Assembly (NCBI RefSeq): GCF_012489685.1
Contig: NC_080042.1
Span: forward strand, 48,350,066 to 48,414,065
DNA length: 64,000 nt
Source of the DNA: Lotus japonicus
Lineage: Eukaryota > Streptophyta > Magnoliopsida > Fabales > Fabaceae
Reading direction: 5' to 3'
Shown here: positions 55,740 to 64,000 of the stretch, piece by piece
Layout of the letters: every line of letters starts with the position of its first letter
Numbering within the stretch: position 1 is the stretch's first letter
Program-made: the position numbers and the translations under genes
Notes under the pieces: model-generated
The model's input: only the letters and a program-made list of their open reading frames with translations
The model's database searches: none
What the model was told of the DNA's origin: nothing

Positions 55740-56308
55740 TTTTTTTTTATAAGCAATGAGATTATATTGAATGGGAGTACAAGGGGTACTCCAACCCAAT
55801 ACAAGAAAAACAGAAAAGAAAACAACAAGCTAGATAAAAGAAAAAATACAAGACAACAGCCCTACAAAGACGAATACTACCCACCCCCACTTCCTTGAGA
55901 TTAGACAATATAAAGGGGGCCTCATTAAAACCTTACTTGGATAAAACCCCCTTGGGAAAACCAAGAAAGGAAAAAGAGTACCCATTTTATAAAGTCAAGA
56001 GGAAATTCCAAGGAAGTTTACAAAAAAAGTAATAAACCCCAACCTAAAACCACCCCAAAACCAAATACCAGCCATGCCAATTGCCAATAAAAAATTAGAA
56101 GTCCATTCCAATCAAGCTGCCACCGAGAAGAAAAAAATCACCAACACATCCAAGTAGCCTCCAATTCAAAGCAGAAGATAAGCAAACAGCCGGCTCCTAA
56201 ATAATTCAAAGCAAACAAGTCACTTTCTCACTACGGCAATGACGGCAATGACGGATCCAGTAGACAGATTGCAGACCAACCAATTGACAATTCACAAATC
56301 CAATCCCA

Positions 56309-59300
56309 CTAAAGTTGGGTAATACAAGAACATGGGTCCATAATCCATTCAAATAATGAACTTCTGAAATCCTTTACCATAGATGACAGCCAGAGCCAAG
56401 CCTTCCACTGGATAATACCTAACAAATTGTTCCAATCAGGAACCTCATTGGAGAACACCAACCTATTTCTCAGACACCACACGGACCAAACCACTGACCC
56501 CTAAATAGCCCACCAAGCCCGACACTGCTTCATATTCCAACTGCCATGGACAAATTGCAGAAAATGCAATTGAGGATCACAAGGTAAAACAGAATTGAAT
56601 CCAAGCCAGCGGAAAACTGAGTACCAAATAGGTGAAATTTTCCTGCAACAAAACATGAGGTGTTCTACATCCTCCAGTGAGTCATCACAAAAAGGGCATG
56701 CTGAATCAGAATCATTTAATTGGATCCCCCTCCGAATAAGGTTTTGTTTAGTTTGAATCCTTCCCCAAAGCAACTTCCAAATAAAAGCTTTCACTGTTGA
56801 AGGGACAGATATTTTCCATAGATGCTTAAATGCTGGAGTCTGATCAAAACTTGCAGTCCCGGTGATTAGAGAATATGCTGATCTAACCGAGTAGCCACCA
56901 CAAACATCATCCTTCCAAATCCATTTATCCACAGAATCACGGCACAAAGGGACCTGGTTGACAGCAATTAAGATTTCAGAAACCCAGGCTTGCTCCCATT
57001 CCCGCAGATCCCTGCGCCAAGACAAGCTCCAAACCCACTTATTGTCCTCCCAAAGTCCCATATCTGATATCATACAGAGCTGTTGGGTAGAAAGCCTGAA
57101 GAGCCTATCAAACTGCACTGCGAGAGGGCCATTACCAACCCAGGAATCCTGCCAGAATCGAATCGAAGAGCCATCACCAATTTTCCTCGCAATAGACTCA
57201 CCAAACCAATTACCAGCCGGGGGCTCAAAGCAAGTCTTTAAAAGGTCTTTCCACCAAGTAGAAGCAGAAGACAAAGGAACATCACTGGGCATCCCATTAA
57301 GCACGTTATATTTAGAGCGGACAATGCGAGCCCATAAGCTTTGATCTCCGGAACACACTCTCCACCTCCATTTAGCAAGCAATGCTTTATTGAAATCCCC
57401 CCAACGTTTTATCCCTAAACCACCCAAATCTTTAGGTCTACATATAGTATCCCACTTAACCCACGCTATTTTGGACTGCTCTCCCTCAAAGCCACCCCAC
57501 AAAAAATTTCTCATTAACCGGTTACATTCATTTTCAACACCCACTGGGAGTTTATAAAAAGAGAGGTAAAAGAGGGGAATGGAAGAAAGCGTACTATTAA
57601 TCAGACAAATGCGACCACCGAAGGAAAGAGATCTGCTCCTCCACTTTGATAATCTCTTCCTGATTTTAGTAAGAATGGAATTCCAGAAATCAATCCTTCG
57701 GGGGTTGCCACCAACTTGCAATCCCAAATAAAGAAAGGTAGCTTCATCAATTCGCAATTCAAAATAGCAGATAGAACCTGTAAGTCCCTCTCCTCAACCG
57801 CAATACCAATCAGACTACTCTTAGAAAAGTTGACTTTCAACCCCGAAGCCAACTCAAAACAGTGAAGTATACATTTCAGTGTAAACGCATTCTCCCTAGA
57901 AGCATCCCCTATAAATAAGGTGTCATCAGCAAATTGAAGAATTGGGACCTCCTCATTTGCTTGACGCCCAAAACTATACCCTCTAAATTTATGGAGATCG
58001 ACTGCCTGTCTCATTAAACCATTAAGTCCCTCAGCAATAATCAAGAACAAGAATGGTGCAATAGGGTCACCTTGTCTGATACCTTTCCCCATGCTGAATT
58101 CCCCACTTGGGTTGCCATTAATCAGAACTGATACTCTAGCCGATTCTATGCACCCTTTGATCCAAGAAATCCATTTAATGTCAAAGTTCATACGCTGCAT
58201 CATGTAATAAAGAAAGTCCCAGCGGACTGAGTCGTAGGCCTTTTCAAAGTCAACCTTAAAAGCCATTGAGCCTTTCTTCCTGCTTTTCGCATCGTGGACC
58301 TATTCGTTTTCCACAACAACACTGTCCAAGAGCCCTCTACCTTCCAAAAAGGAACTTTGCGCTTCATTAATTACTGAGGGCAGCACCTTTTTAATATGAT
58401 TAGCAAGCAATTTAGACACAATTTTATAAGCACAACCAACAAGTGAGATTGGCCTATAATCAGATAAATTTGCAGGACAATCCTTCTTAGGAATCAAAGT
58501 AATGAAGGATGAGTTACAGCCATTAGGCCAACAACCACTTCCATGAAACTCATCAAGGAGATTCTGAAAATCTTTAGAAACAACATGCCAGAAAGTTTTA
58601 AGAAATCTGAAATTTATACCATCAGGGCCAGGACTCTTGTCAATTCCACACTCCCAAACAGCTTCTTTGACCTCCACAGGATCAAACTTTGCTATAAGAT
58701 TCGCCCTTTCCCTCTCTCCAATACGACTGAAAGGAACACCATCAAGCGACGGAGCAATCTGATTATCACATTTGAATTTCTGTTCAAAGAACTCTCTAGC
58801 ACCATTTTTCACCAAAGACGGGTCCTCCACCCAAAGGCCATTAATTTGTAAGCCAACCATGTTGTTCGCTTGCCTCCTCCAATTGACAAAGGAATGAAAA
58901 AATTTAGAATTTAAGTCACCTTCTGAAATCCATTTACACCTTGATTTTTGATGGAGAAGTGATTCCTTAAATTTTGCAGCCTGCCATAAATTTGCCTGAA
59001 GTTCTTTCCTCTGATTCTGTTCCTGAGACGACAAACCTCCATTGCTTAGCTTCTGATCCAGCACCTCTAATTTTTCCACTAATTCCCTGTAGTTCCGGTT
59101 AACATCCCCAAATGTATCTTTATTCCAAACTTTGAGTTTCCCTTTAATAGCCTTTAACTTCTCTTTCAGTACAAAACCACCAGCCCCAGAGATTGAAATC
59201 TGTTCCCACTCCTTAGTCACAAAGTCCCTAAACCTTGGGTCAGAGAACCAGCAATTCAAAACCTTAAAGGGCTTGGGACACCAATTAAGGTTTGAAACAC

Positions 59301-60042
59301 GAAATAAAACAGGACAGTGGTCGGAAAGAGTTCTATTTAGCACCAATTGATTGCTGTATGGCCAGCAACAACACCAATCATGAGACAACAAAAATCTATC
59401 CAATCTGCTTGCCGCCTGACCATTTGCCCTGAACCAAGTGAATTTTTTGCCTGCCAGAGGAGGTTCCAGCAATTGTAAATTAGAGATGAAACAATTAAAA
59501 TCATTAATTTCCCTTCGTCCATACATGTCGCTAGTCGCAGTACCTACTCTTTCCTCAGGTCTAGTAACTGCATTGAAGTCTCCTGCTATACAGAAGCAGG
59601 ATAAACCAGAATTATTGATAAATTCTTCTAAGTCTTCCCATAATTTCTGTTTACCTGCTGAATTACAAGGGGCATAGACATTAATGATTCCACAAACTGC
59701 TGACTGGTTTTCCCAGTGCCCTATCAAAGCTATGAATCCTTCACCGATCAGACTATCCACCAGCACAAGTTTTTCTGATTGCCAAACACATATTAAACCA
59801 CCAGCTCTACTGTTAGAAGCTTTGAAGGCCCAATCACAATCATTAGACCCCCAAATTGAACTGCATAGTCTTTGATCAACTACTTCCAACTTAGATTCCT
59901 GGATAAGTAGCATATCTATTTTCTCCTGACGAACTAACTCCCTTAGAGCACGCAGCTTCACACTGCTGCCCAAGCCCCTCACATTGTATGACAGTAAAAT
60001 CATTAAGATAAGTTCAAATCCCCAACGCCCCCTCTTGATCAT
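56309..60042 (-). pseudogene. LINE ORF2: endonuclease-reverse transcriptase (three lesions)
   Basis: The ATG at 60042 overlaps the end of ORF1 by 29 bp in another frame. Domains in order: an APE-type endonuclease (YNVRGLG, LIQESK, GDFNAV, LDRFLLSHDW, LSDHCPV); a reverse transcriptase starting SPGPDGINFRFLKTFW, with LIPKKD, YRPISLVG, AFKVDFEKAYDSV and the catalytic FADDTLF (YADD-type); and a C-terminal zf-RVT domain (CPFCDDSLEDVEHLMF). The protein nicks target DNA and copies the LINE RNA at the break. Lesions are a TAG at 58297-58299 between blocks of RT, a one-base loss near 57735 that shifts frame after MKLPF, and a TAG at 56498-56500. Catalytic motifs themselves are intact. Confidence 0.93.
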
Positions 60043-62092
60043 GGTTAGTAAGAAGAGCCATATCTCTTGATTCTAGCTCCGCCAATCTCCTGACCATCTC
60101 GGACTCGTCACCTTGGAACCGCACGCCCAAAAGCTTACCCAAATTCCAGGACTGGTGCGCTTCACCCAGAATATCTAGTGAACAGGGGACCCAATCACCA
60201 GAGCTGTGAACAGAACCAGAGCTATCAGCAGAGCATATCAGAGAACGGGCAACTTGTTTAACCACTTTCCGTCTAGCCGCAACCGAGGTGCTTGGAGTCT
60301 CCAAGCGATGAGAAACCCGCCCCATATTTGCATCGAAATTGGGTGCCATCAACAAAGGACGTTCAGTGTTAGGAGGAGGAGACTCAGAAGAGATGGGTTC
60401 AACGTCATAAGTTGATGCCACAAACGGTACCATCACAGGATCAGGGATAGAAGAAACTCCTTGGGAATCAACAGTGGCAACAATGATAGGATTATCTGAA
60501 GAATGGGTGCTGTTAGCATGAACCAAAGCCAACGGGTTTGGGCCCAACTCAGCAGAAGGCCCAATATTGTCTGGGTTATGAGACTCCAAGTCCAGAGCAT
60601 TCTCAAAATTTACTTGTACATCAAGTGGGTCGGCAATAGGCAAAGTTGAAACCTCCACGTTACCCCCTACCCCACACAAAATATTCTCAATAATTCCCTC
60701 ATCATTTGACCCAGTATTTAAGACCTCAAAACCTGAACCCAAGGAGCAATCATTAAAGGATTTCCAATTTTCCACATGAGGGTTTAATGCTTCATCGAGA
60801 GCTGCGCCAGATTCATGCACCACTGACGGAACGGAAGAATTTTGAAAATCGGTCGTTGGTTCACCTTCCAACCGGAGATTGCCACTGTCGCCACCATGAT
60901 CTGACGCCATAGAACCAACATCACATCTTCCAGAGCCGTCGTATGACCATTTCGAGGACTCGCTAGCCCCATCCTCAACACGCCATTGATTAAACAAAGG
61001 GAGCCTTGATGGAAGTTCTTCAACAATTCTAATACCATGAACAACCTTGTTGAAGGTCATGTCCCAGGCAGCATTGATCATCTCCAATTTTGTTGTTCGA
61101 ATCATCAATCTCGCAAATTCAACGTTTGAGAAACTCTCTGTAGTTGAATCCATCTCAATAAGTGAACCAAGTGGTGAGATTAAAGCAGCCAAAGAGTTCC
61201 TTTTCCATACATGGAGTGGGAAACCATAGCAACGGACCCAGACCACTCTATGTTTCATGGAAATATCAGGGCTCCAAGGAACTAGGGAACTGAACATATT
61301 GTTCATCCACTCTTCTGATCTTTTAATAGTGTCTTCCAAGTTCTCCTCTTGCTCTGTTGACAAAAGAAATAAATCATCCCCCATATAGCGAATCTTGATT
61401 GAGAGGATACCATCAATGATCATAGTTTCCTGAAGCTTGTTGACCATGTTAATGTTCCGAAGTTTCCCTACCCAACAACTCTTCAGCCAATCATCTACCG
61501 CATCTTCCACCCAAAGTTGTGCCACTGTCTCACCCTTAGTCTTTCCCTGTTTAGCCTGCTGATTCTTCGAAAGATTCTTCTGGTGCACTTCCTTTCTTGC
61601 CTCACCGGAGACTGCTTCGGCATATGATTTCTTACCAACTACTGGTCGATAGTTCCCTTTTGCCTGGGTATTAGGAGCGCGAGGATGAGGGTGCCGCTCC
61701 AGATTCTGATTGATTGAATGGTACCCCGATTCAACCAAGCGCTTTGGAAGGGGTTTCTCAAAACGTGGAGAGTTTACATGAAGCTTGGTACGACCAATGA
61801 GAATCTGGTCTAGTTGTCTCCCAAGTTTGACAGGGTCAGAAACATGAAAGAATCTGACAAAACCAAACTTTTTGCCTTCTCTGTTCCTTTTGGAAGGAAT
61901 GAACACCTCTTGGACTTCACCCCACCTAGAGAAGACTTCCCACATATTTTTTTGCCTTGAAATTTTCAGGGAAATTTGAGAAAAAATAAGTCGTGATCCC
62001 CTCATCCTTCCTACGAAAACCATTGTCCTGGTAATGGTATCCAGATCCACCGTGAGTATCGATTCCTCCTTCCCCCTCCAACTAGCGTCCAA
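60014..62092 (-). CDS. LINE ORF1: RNA-binding protein with RRM
   Basis: The frame is open from 62092 (a TTG, preceded by a stop). The first ATG is at 62023, giving 669 aa. Residues 24-110 form an RRM-like domain: VFSRWGEVQEVFIPSKRN and the RNP1 motif KKFGFVRF. A second conserved region at about 190-370 (CWVGKLRNINMVNKLQE, WVRCYGFPLHVW, EMDSTTESFSNVEFARLMIR) resembles the DUF4283-like domain of plant LINE ORF1 proteins. The C-terminal half is low-complexity S/P/N-rich. No CCHC knuckle is visible. ORF1 proteins coat LINE RNA as a ribonucleoprotein. The frame is uninterrupted. The stop (60014) overlaps the ORF2 start, suggesting that ORF2 is reached by reinitiation. Confidence 0.9.
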   Translation of the reverse strand: MDASWRGKEESILTVDLDTITRTMVFVGRMRGSRLIFSQISLKISRQKNMWEVFSRWGEVQEVFIPSKRNREGKKFGFVRFFHVSDPVKLGRQLDQILIGRTKLHVNSPRFEKPLPKRLVESGYHSINQNLERHPHPRAPNTQAKGNYRPVVGKKSYAEAVSGEARKEVHQKNLSKNQQAKQGKTKGETVAQLWVEDAVDDWLKSCWVGKLRNINMVNKLQETMIIDGILSIKIRYMGDDLFLLSTEQEENLEDTIKRSEEWMNNMFSSLVPWSPDISMKHRVVWVRCYGFPLHVWKRNSLAALISPLGSLIEMDSTTESFSNVEFARLMIRTTKLEMINAAWDMTFNKVVHGIRIVEELPSRLPLFNQWRVEDGASESSKWSYDGSGRCDVGSMASDHGGDSGNLRLEGEPTTDFQNSSVPSVVHESGAALDEALNPHVENWKSFNDCSLGSGFEVLNTGSNDEGIIENILCGVGGNVEVSTLPIADPLDVQVNFENALDLESHNPDNIGPSAELGPNPLALVHANSTHSSDNPIIVATVDSQGVSSIPDPVMVPFVASTYDVEPISSESPPPNTERPLLMAPNFDANMGRVSHRLETPSTSVAARRKVVKQVARSLICSADSSGSVHSSGDWVPCSLDILGEAHQSWNLGKLLGVRFQGDESEMVRRLAELESRDMALLTNHDQEGALGI

Positions 62093-62164
62093 CCTTGCTC
62101 ACACTCTCTCTCTCTACCTTTCTCTCTCTTCATAACAATAACTTTTTATCAGGCTGAGAGTATT

Positions 62165-62473
62165 GATTTAAGCTGAACTAATTTGCATTGGCCGGCACTT
62201 AAGAAATAATTTCCTCCCTATTTTGAAGGGTTGAACCTCTCCTTCTTTCAAGCACGTGCAAGCCTTCTAGAACTTTGATAGTTACCTTTGTTGCACGTTG
62301 AGATCCATGTTCTTTTAACTAGATCTTGTCCACATTCAATTCTCAGGCTTTCCATTATGATGATCAACTATTTGCCCTGTTTTGACTAGTTGTCCCATCA
62401 GCTAGTTCGCTATGTTGACTGGCGAAACCCTTGAGCTTCATTATTGGTCGTTATATATTTTTGGGTGCCAACA
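62165..62473 (-). repeat. Tat/Ogre-like LTR, part 2 (5' part)
   Basis: The minus strand starts TGTTGGCACCCAAAAATATA at 62473, a start shared by many legume Ogre/Tat LTRs, and runs to the LINE target site. Flanking bases do not give a matching 5-bp duplication with the other LTR end, as expected when only one LTR remains. Confidence 0.75.
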
Positions 62474-63037
62474 ACTATTTTTATAGAAGAAAAAAACGAT
62501 TTAATTGAGATATTTTACAACATTAAAACAATTGTAATTTAAAAATAAAATACAGTTTTCAAAAACTGTAATCAAACAAACCCATAATAACTATAGTCAA
62601 CAGTTGCTTTTTATCTTCCTGAGTCTGAACATCAAGAGATAAAAAAAGTGAGTGAGAGAAAGAAAATCAACATAGCCAATCAGCCATTGCCGCCACTTAC
62701 TCTAATCAAATCTCAACTCTCTAATTCAATAATGATAATAATGATGCTCTTTATGGTAAAAAATAAATAAAAAATGATGCTCTTTGAAGCCGTGGCTAAA
62801 GACACTTCCCTAAACTCTTGGCAACTGAAGTCAAAATTGTGCTTATTTGTTGTTGGCATTTGCTTTTTCACTCACACTCGCACAAGCACAACCACCTGAA
62901 ACACAAAGAAGAACAACACTTGCTGTCGCTTCTTCACTGGCTCTTTCCTCCACCACAACTACCACCACTACCACCACAAGAAAAGAAAACAAGAAAGAGA
63001 GAGAAAAAGTAATAGAAACTTTTCTCTTGTTTCTTCC
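62474..63037 (+). promoter_or_regulatory. Promoter and 5' leader region of the bZIP gene
   Basis: Only 564 bp separate the Tat/Ogre-like LTR end from the bZIP start codon. The last 200 bp are C/A-rich with an ACC/CCA triplet run (62943-62980) and GA-rich sequence (62995-63010), typical of plant leaders. No convincing TATA box was seen, which is common for this type of gene. No upstream ATG frame of note precedes the start; the open frames here begin with TTG. Confidence 0.5.
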
Positions 63038-63975
63038 ATGGACTCAAAGTTCATCGGAAAACCGCCGACAACGGTGGACCTAGAGCGGATGCCGGAGCGT
63101 GGCTCCCACCACCGACGCTCTCACTCCGATACTAGTTTCCGTTTCGCCGCCACCTTTGATGACCTCCTCATGTTCGACCCTTCCGACCTCGACATCTCCA
63201 ACCTCCCTCTCCCGTCGCACTCCGGCGGAGAAACTGGCGGTGGCGGCGGCGGCCCGATGGCGGTGGATTCGGATGAGTCTGGTGGGAGGCCTTCCGCGGC
63301 GGCTGGCCCGCACGCCTCGCACCTCCGGAGCTTGTCCGTGGACTCTGACTTCTTTGACAGTATTGGATTCTCCGGCGGTGGGGAGGAGAAAATCAACGGG
63401 AAGTGCGGCGGCGAGAGGAGGGTGAGTCACCACCGGCACAGTAATTCGATGGACGGGTCTTCTACGACGTCGTTTGAGGCTGACTCGTTGATGATGTTGG
63501 ACGGTGTGAAGAAGTCAATGGCACCTGATAAACTCGCTGAGCTTGCTCTTATTGATCCAAAGAGAGCTAAGAGGTTCATAATCATCAATTCATCATCATA
63601 AATCCATAATAATAAGCAATTTCACTTTCTTTATTTTGAGTGCATTTAAATTGAATTTGCAATTGCTACTTTGATCTTGTCATAAACTTGATGTATTCTT
63701 GATTGATTCTTTTTATATTGTAGAGTATAATTCTCATTTTTCACTACTGTGATTATTTAATGAAGTTATGTAAAGGGGTGTTTGGATTTTGGAAAACTTG
63801 GTTTGGTTCACAGATTGTGTGTTTGTTTGTTTGATTGTACAGGATTCTTGCTAATAGACAATCTGCTGCGCGATCAAAGGAGAGGAAAACGCGTTATACA
63901 AGTGAGCTGGAGAGGAAGGTGCAAACGCTTCAAACTGAAGCAACTAATCTCTCTGCTCAGCTCACCATGCTTCAG
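63038..63975 (+). CDS. VIP1-like: Group I bZIP transcription factor, VIP1-like (first two exons, partial)
   Basis: Exon 1 is 63038-63573 (donor AG/GTTCAT), the intron 63574-63842, and exon 2 63843-63975 (ends CAG/GTATGT at the window edge). That gives 223 codons in phase. N-terminal landmarks are [39 protein letters not shown] and [10 protein letters not shown]. The R-x-x-S sites in three of these are candidate 14-3-3 docking sites. [20 protein letters not shown] leads into the basic region (N-x7-K instead of N-x7-R, diagnostic of group I), then leucine heptads start ([19 protein letters not shown]). VIP1-type factors move from cytoplasm to nucleus on phosphorylation or osmotic change and bind VRE/AGCTGT-type sites. 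The rest of the zipper and the C terminus are outside the window. RF2a/RF2b-like paralogues are the alternative. Confidence 0.93.
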
Positions 63976-64000
63976 GTATGTTCTTTAATTTTCATTTTCG

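Larger units (their letters stand above)
55740..62147 (-). mobile_element. Complete L1-type LINE, 6.4 kb
   Basis: A minus-strand element with a poly(A) tail (T-run at 55740-55749). Its 3' UTR (to 56300) has the 'ctccaacccaatacaag' motif. It carries ORF2 (60042-56309) and ORF1 (62092-60014), and a GA-rich 5' end. ATCAGGCTGAGAGTATT occurs on both sides (55723-55739 and 62148-62164), an exact 17-bp target duplication. It inserted into a Tat/Ogre-like LTR. Full length with only three lesions in ORF2, it is fairly recent. Confidence 0.95.

Noticed and set aside
56958..57344. 128-codon plus-strand open frame
   Set aside because: It is antisense to the reverse-transcriptase/zf-RVT part of LINE ORF2 and has no family resemblance.
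63080..63439. Antisense and alternate frames in exon 1 of the bZIP gene
   Set aside because: They result from GC-rich third positions. The sense frame has clear VIP1-type landmarks and correct splice phase.
63574..63601. Stop at 63601 as the end of a 187-aa protein
   Set aside because: The reading past 63573 is intron. Splicing to 63843 restores [10 protein letters not shown], the invariant bZIP basic region.

Overview
This is AT-rich nuclear DNA of a flowering plant, most likely a legume. The grounds are spliced plant genes at both ends, Athila, Tekay and Tat/Ogre-type Gypsy elements, SIRE-like Copia LTRs, a Cassandra-type TRIM with a 5S-like segment and an L1-type LINE. The legume assignment is inference from repeat flavour and from the nodulin-21/VIT-like gene. 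No bacterial, organellar or CRISPR signal was seen.

Only a few genes look like host genes. At the left edge (1-266, minus) is the first exon of a vacuolar iron transporter/nodulin-21-like gene, with a TATA box about 100 bp upstream of its ATG. At the right edge (63038-63975, plus, open-ended) are the first two coding exons of a group I bZIP factor very like VIP1. Between them, 33601-39484 is a direct duplication of about 2.6 kb. Each copy carries a three-exon orphan gene. Copy A is open; copy B has a stop at codon 3.

The rest is layered mobile DNA. (i) 1.8-12.8 kb: decayed Gypsy and Copia LTR pieces, including a 1,230-bp solo LTR (4601-5830, target duplication CTAGC) and a 3.9-kb Tekay-type LTR. 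(ii) 13.7-20.9 kb: a minus-strand Tekay chromovirus keeping gag and the end of the chromodomain but lacking PR-RT-RH-IN, with a 4.1-kb 5' LTR. (iii) 20.9-31.3 kb: LTR fragments, a TRIM-like element split by a hAT MITE, then an Athila gag interrupted by a 4.9-kb Tekay solo LTR (target duplication CTTCC). That solo LTR in turn holds a complete 362-bp TRIM (ATTCA) and a Cassandra-like LTR (GAAAC). (iv) 31.3-33.6 kb: low-complexity DNA and a degraded minus-strand coding relic.

(v) 39.5-52.2 kb: a minus-strand Athila relic (3' LTR, 3' noncoding DNA, gag end and protease). It is interrupted by an Ogre-like LTR/PBS and by a 5.8-kb Helitron with one right end, four left ends and an inserted SINE. (vi) 52.8-62.5 kb: a minus-strand Tat/Ogre-like gag relic holding a hAT element with a tRNA-like insert. 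Its LTR is split by a complete 6.4-kb LINE (17-bp target duplication) with intact ORF1 and a lightly broken ORF2.

A recurrent theme is Pol III-type promoter sequence inside mobile elements: tRNA-like boxes across the TRIM LTR/PBS junction, 5S-like in Cassandra, tRNA-like in the hAT element, and a B box in the SINE. All identifications rest on reading motifs and comparing segments by eye; no database search or alignment program was run.
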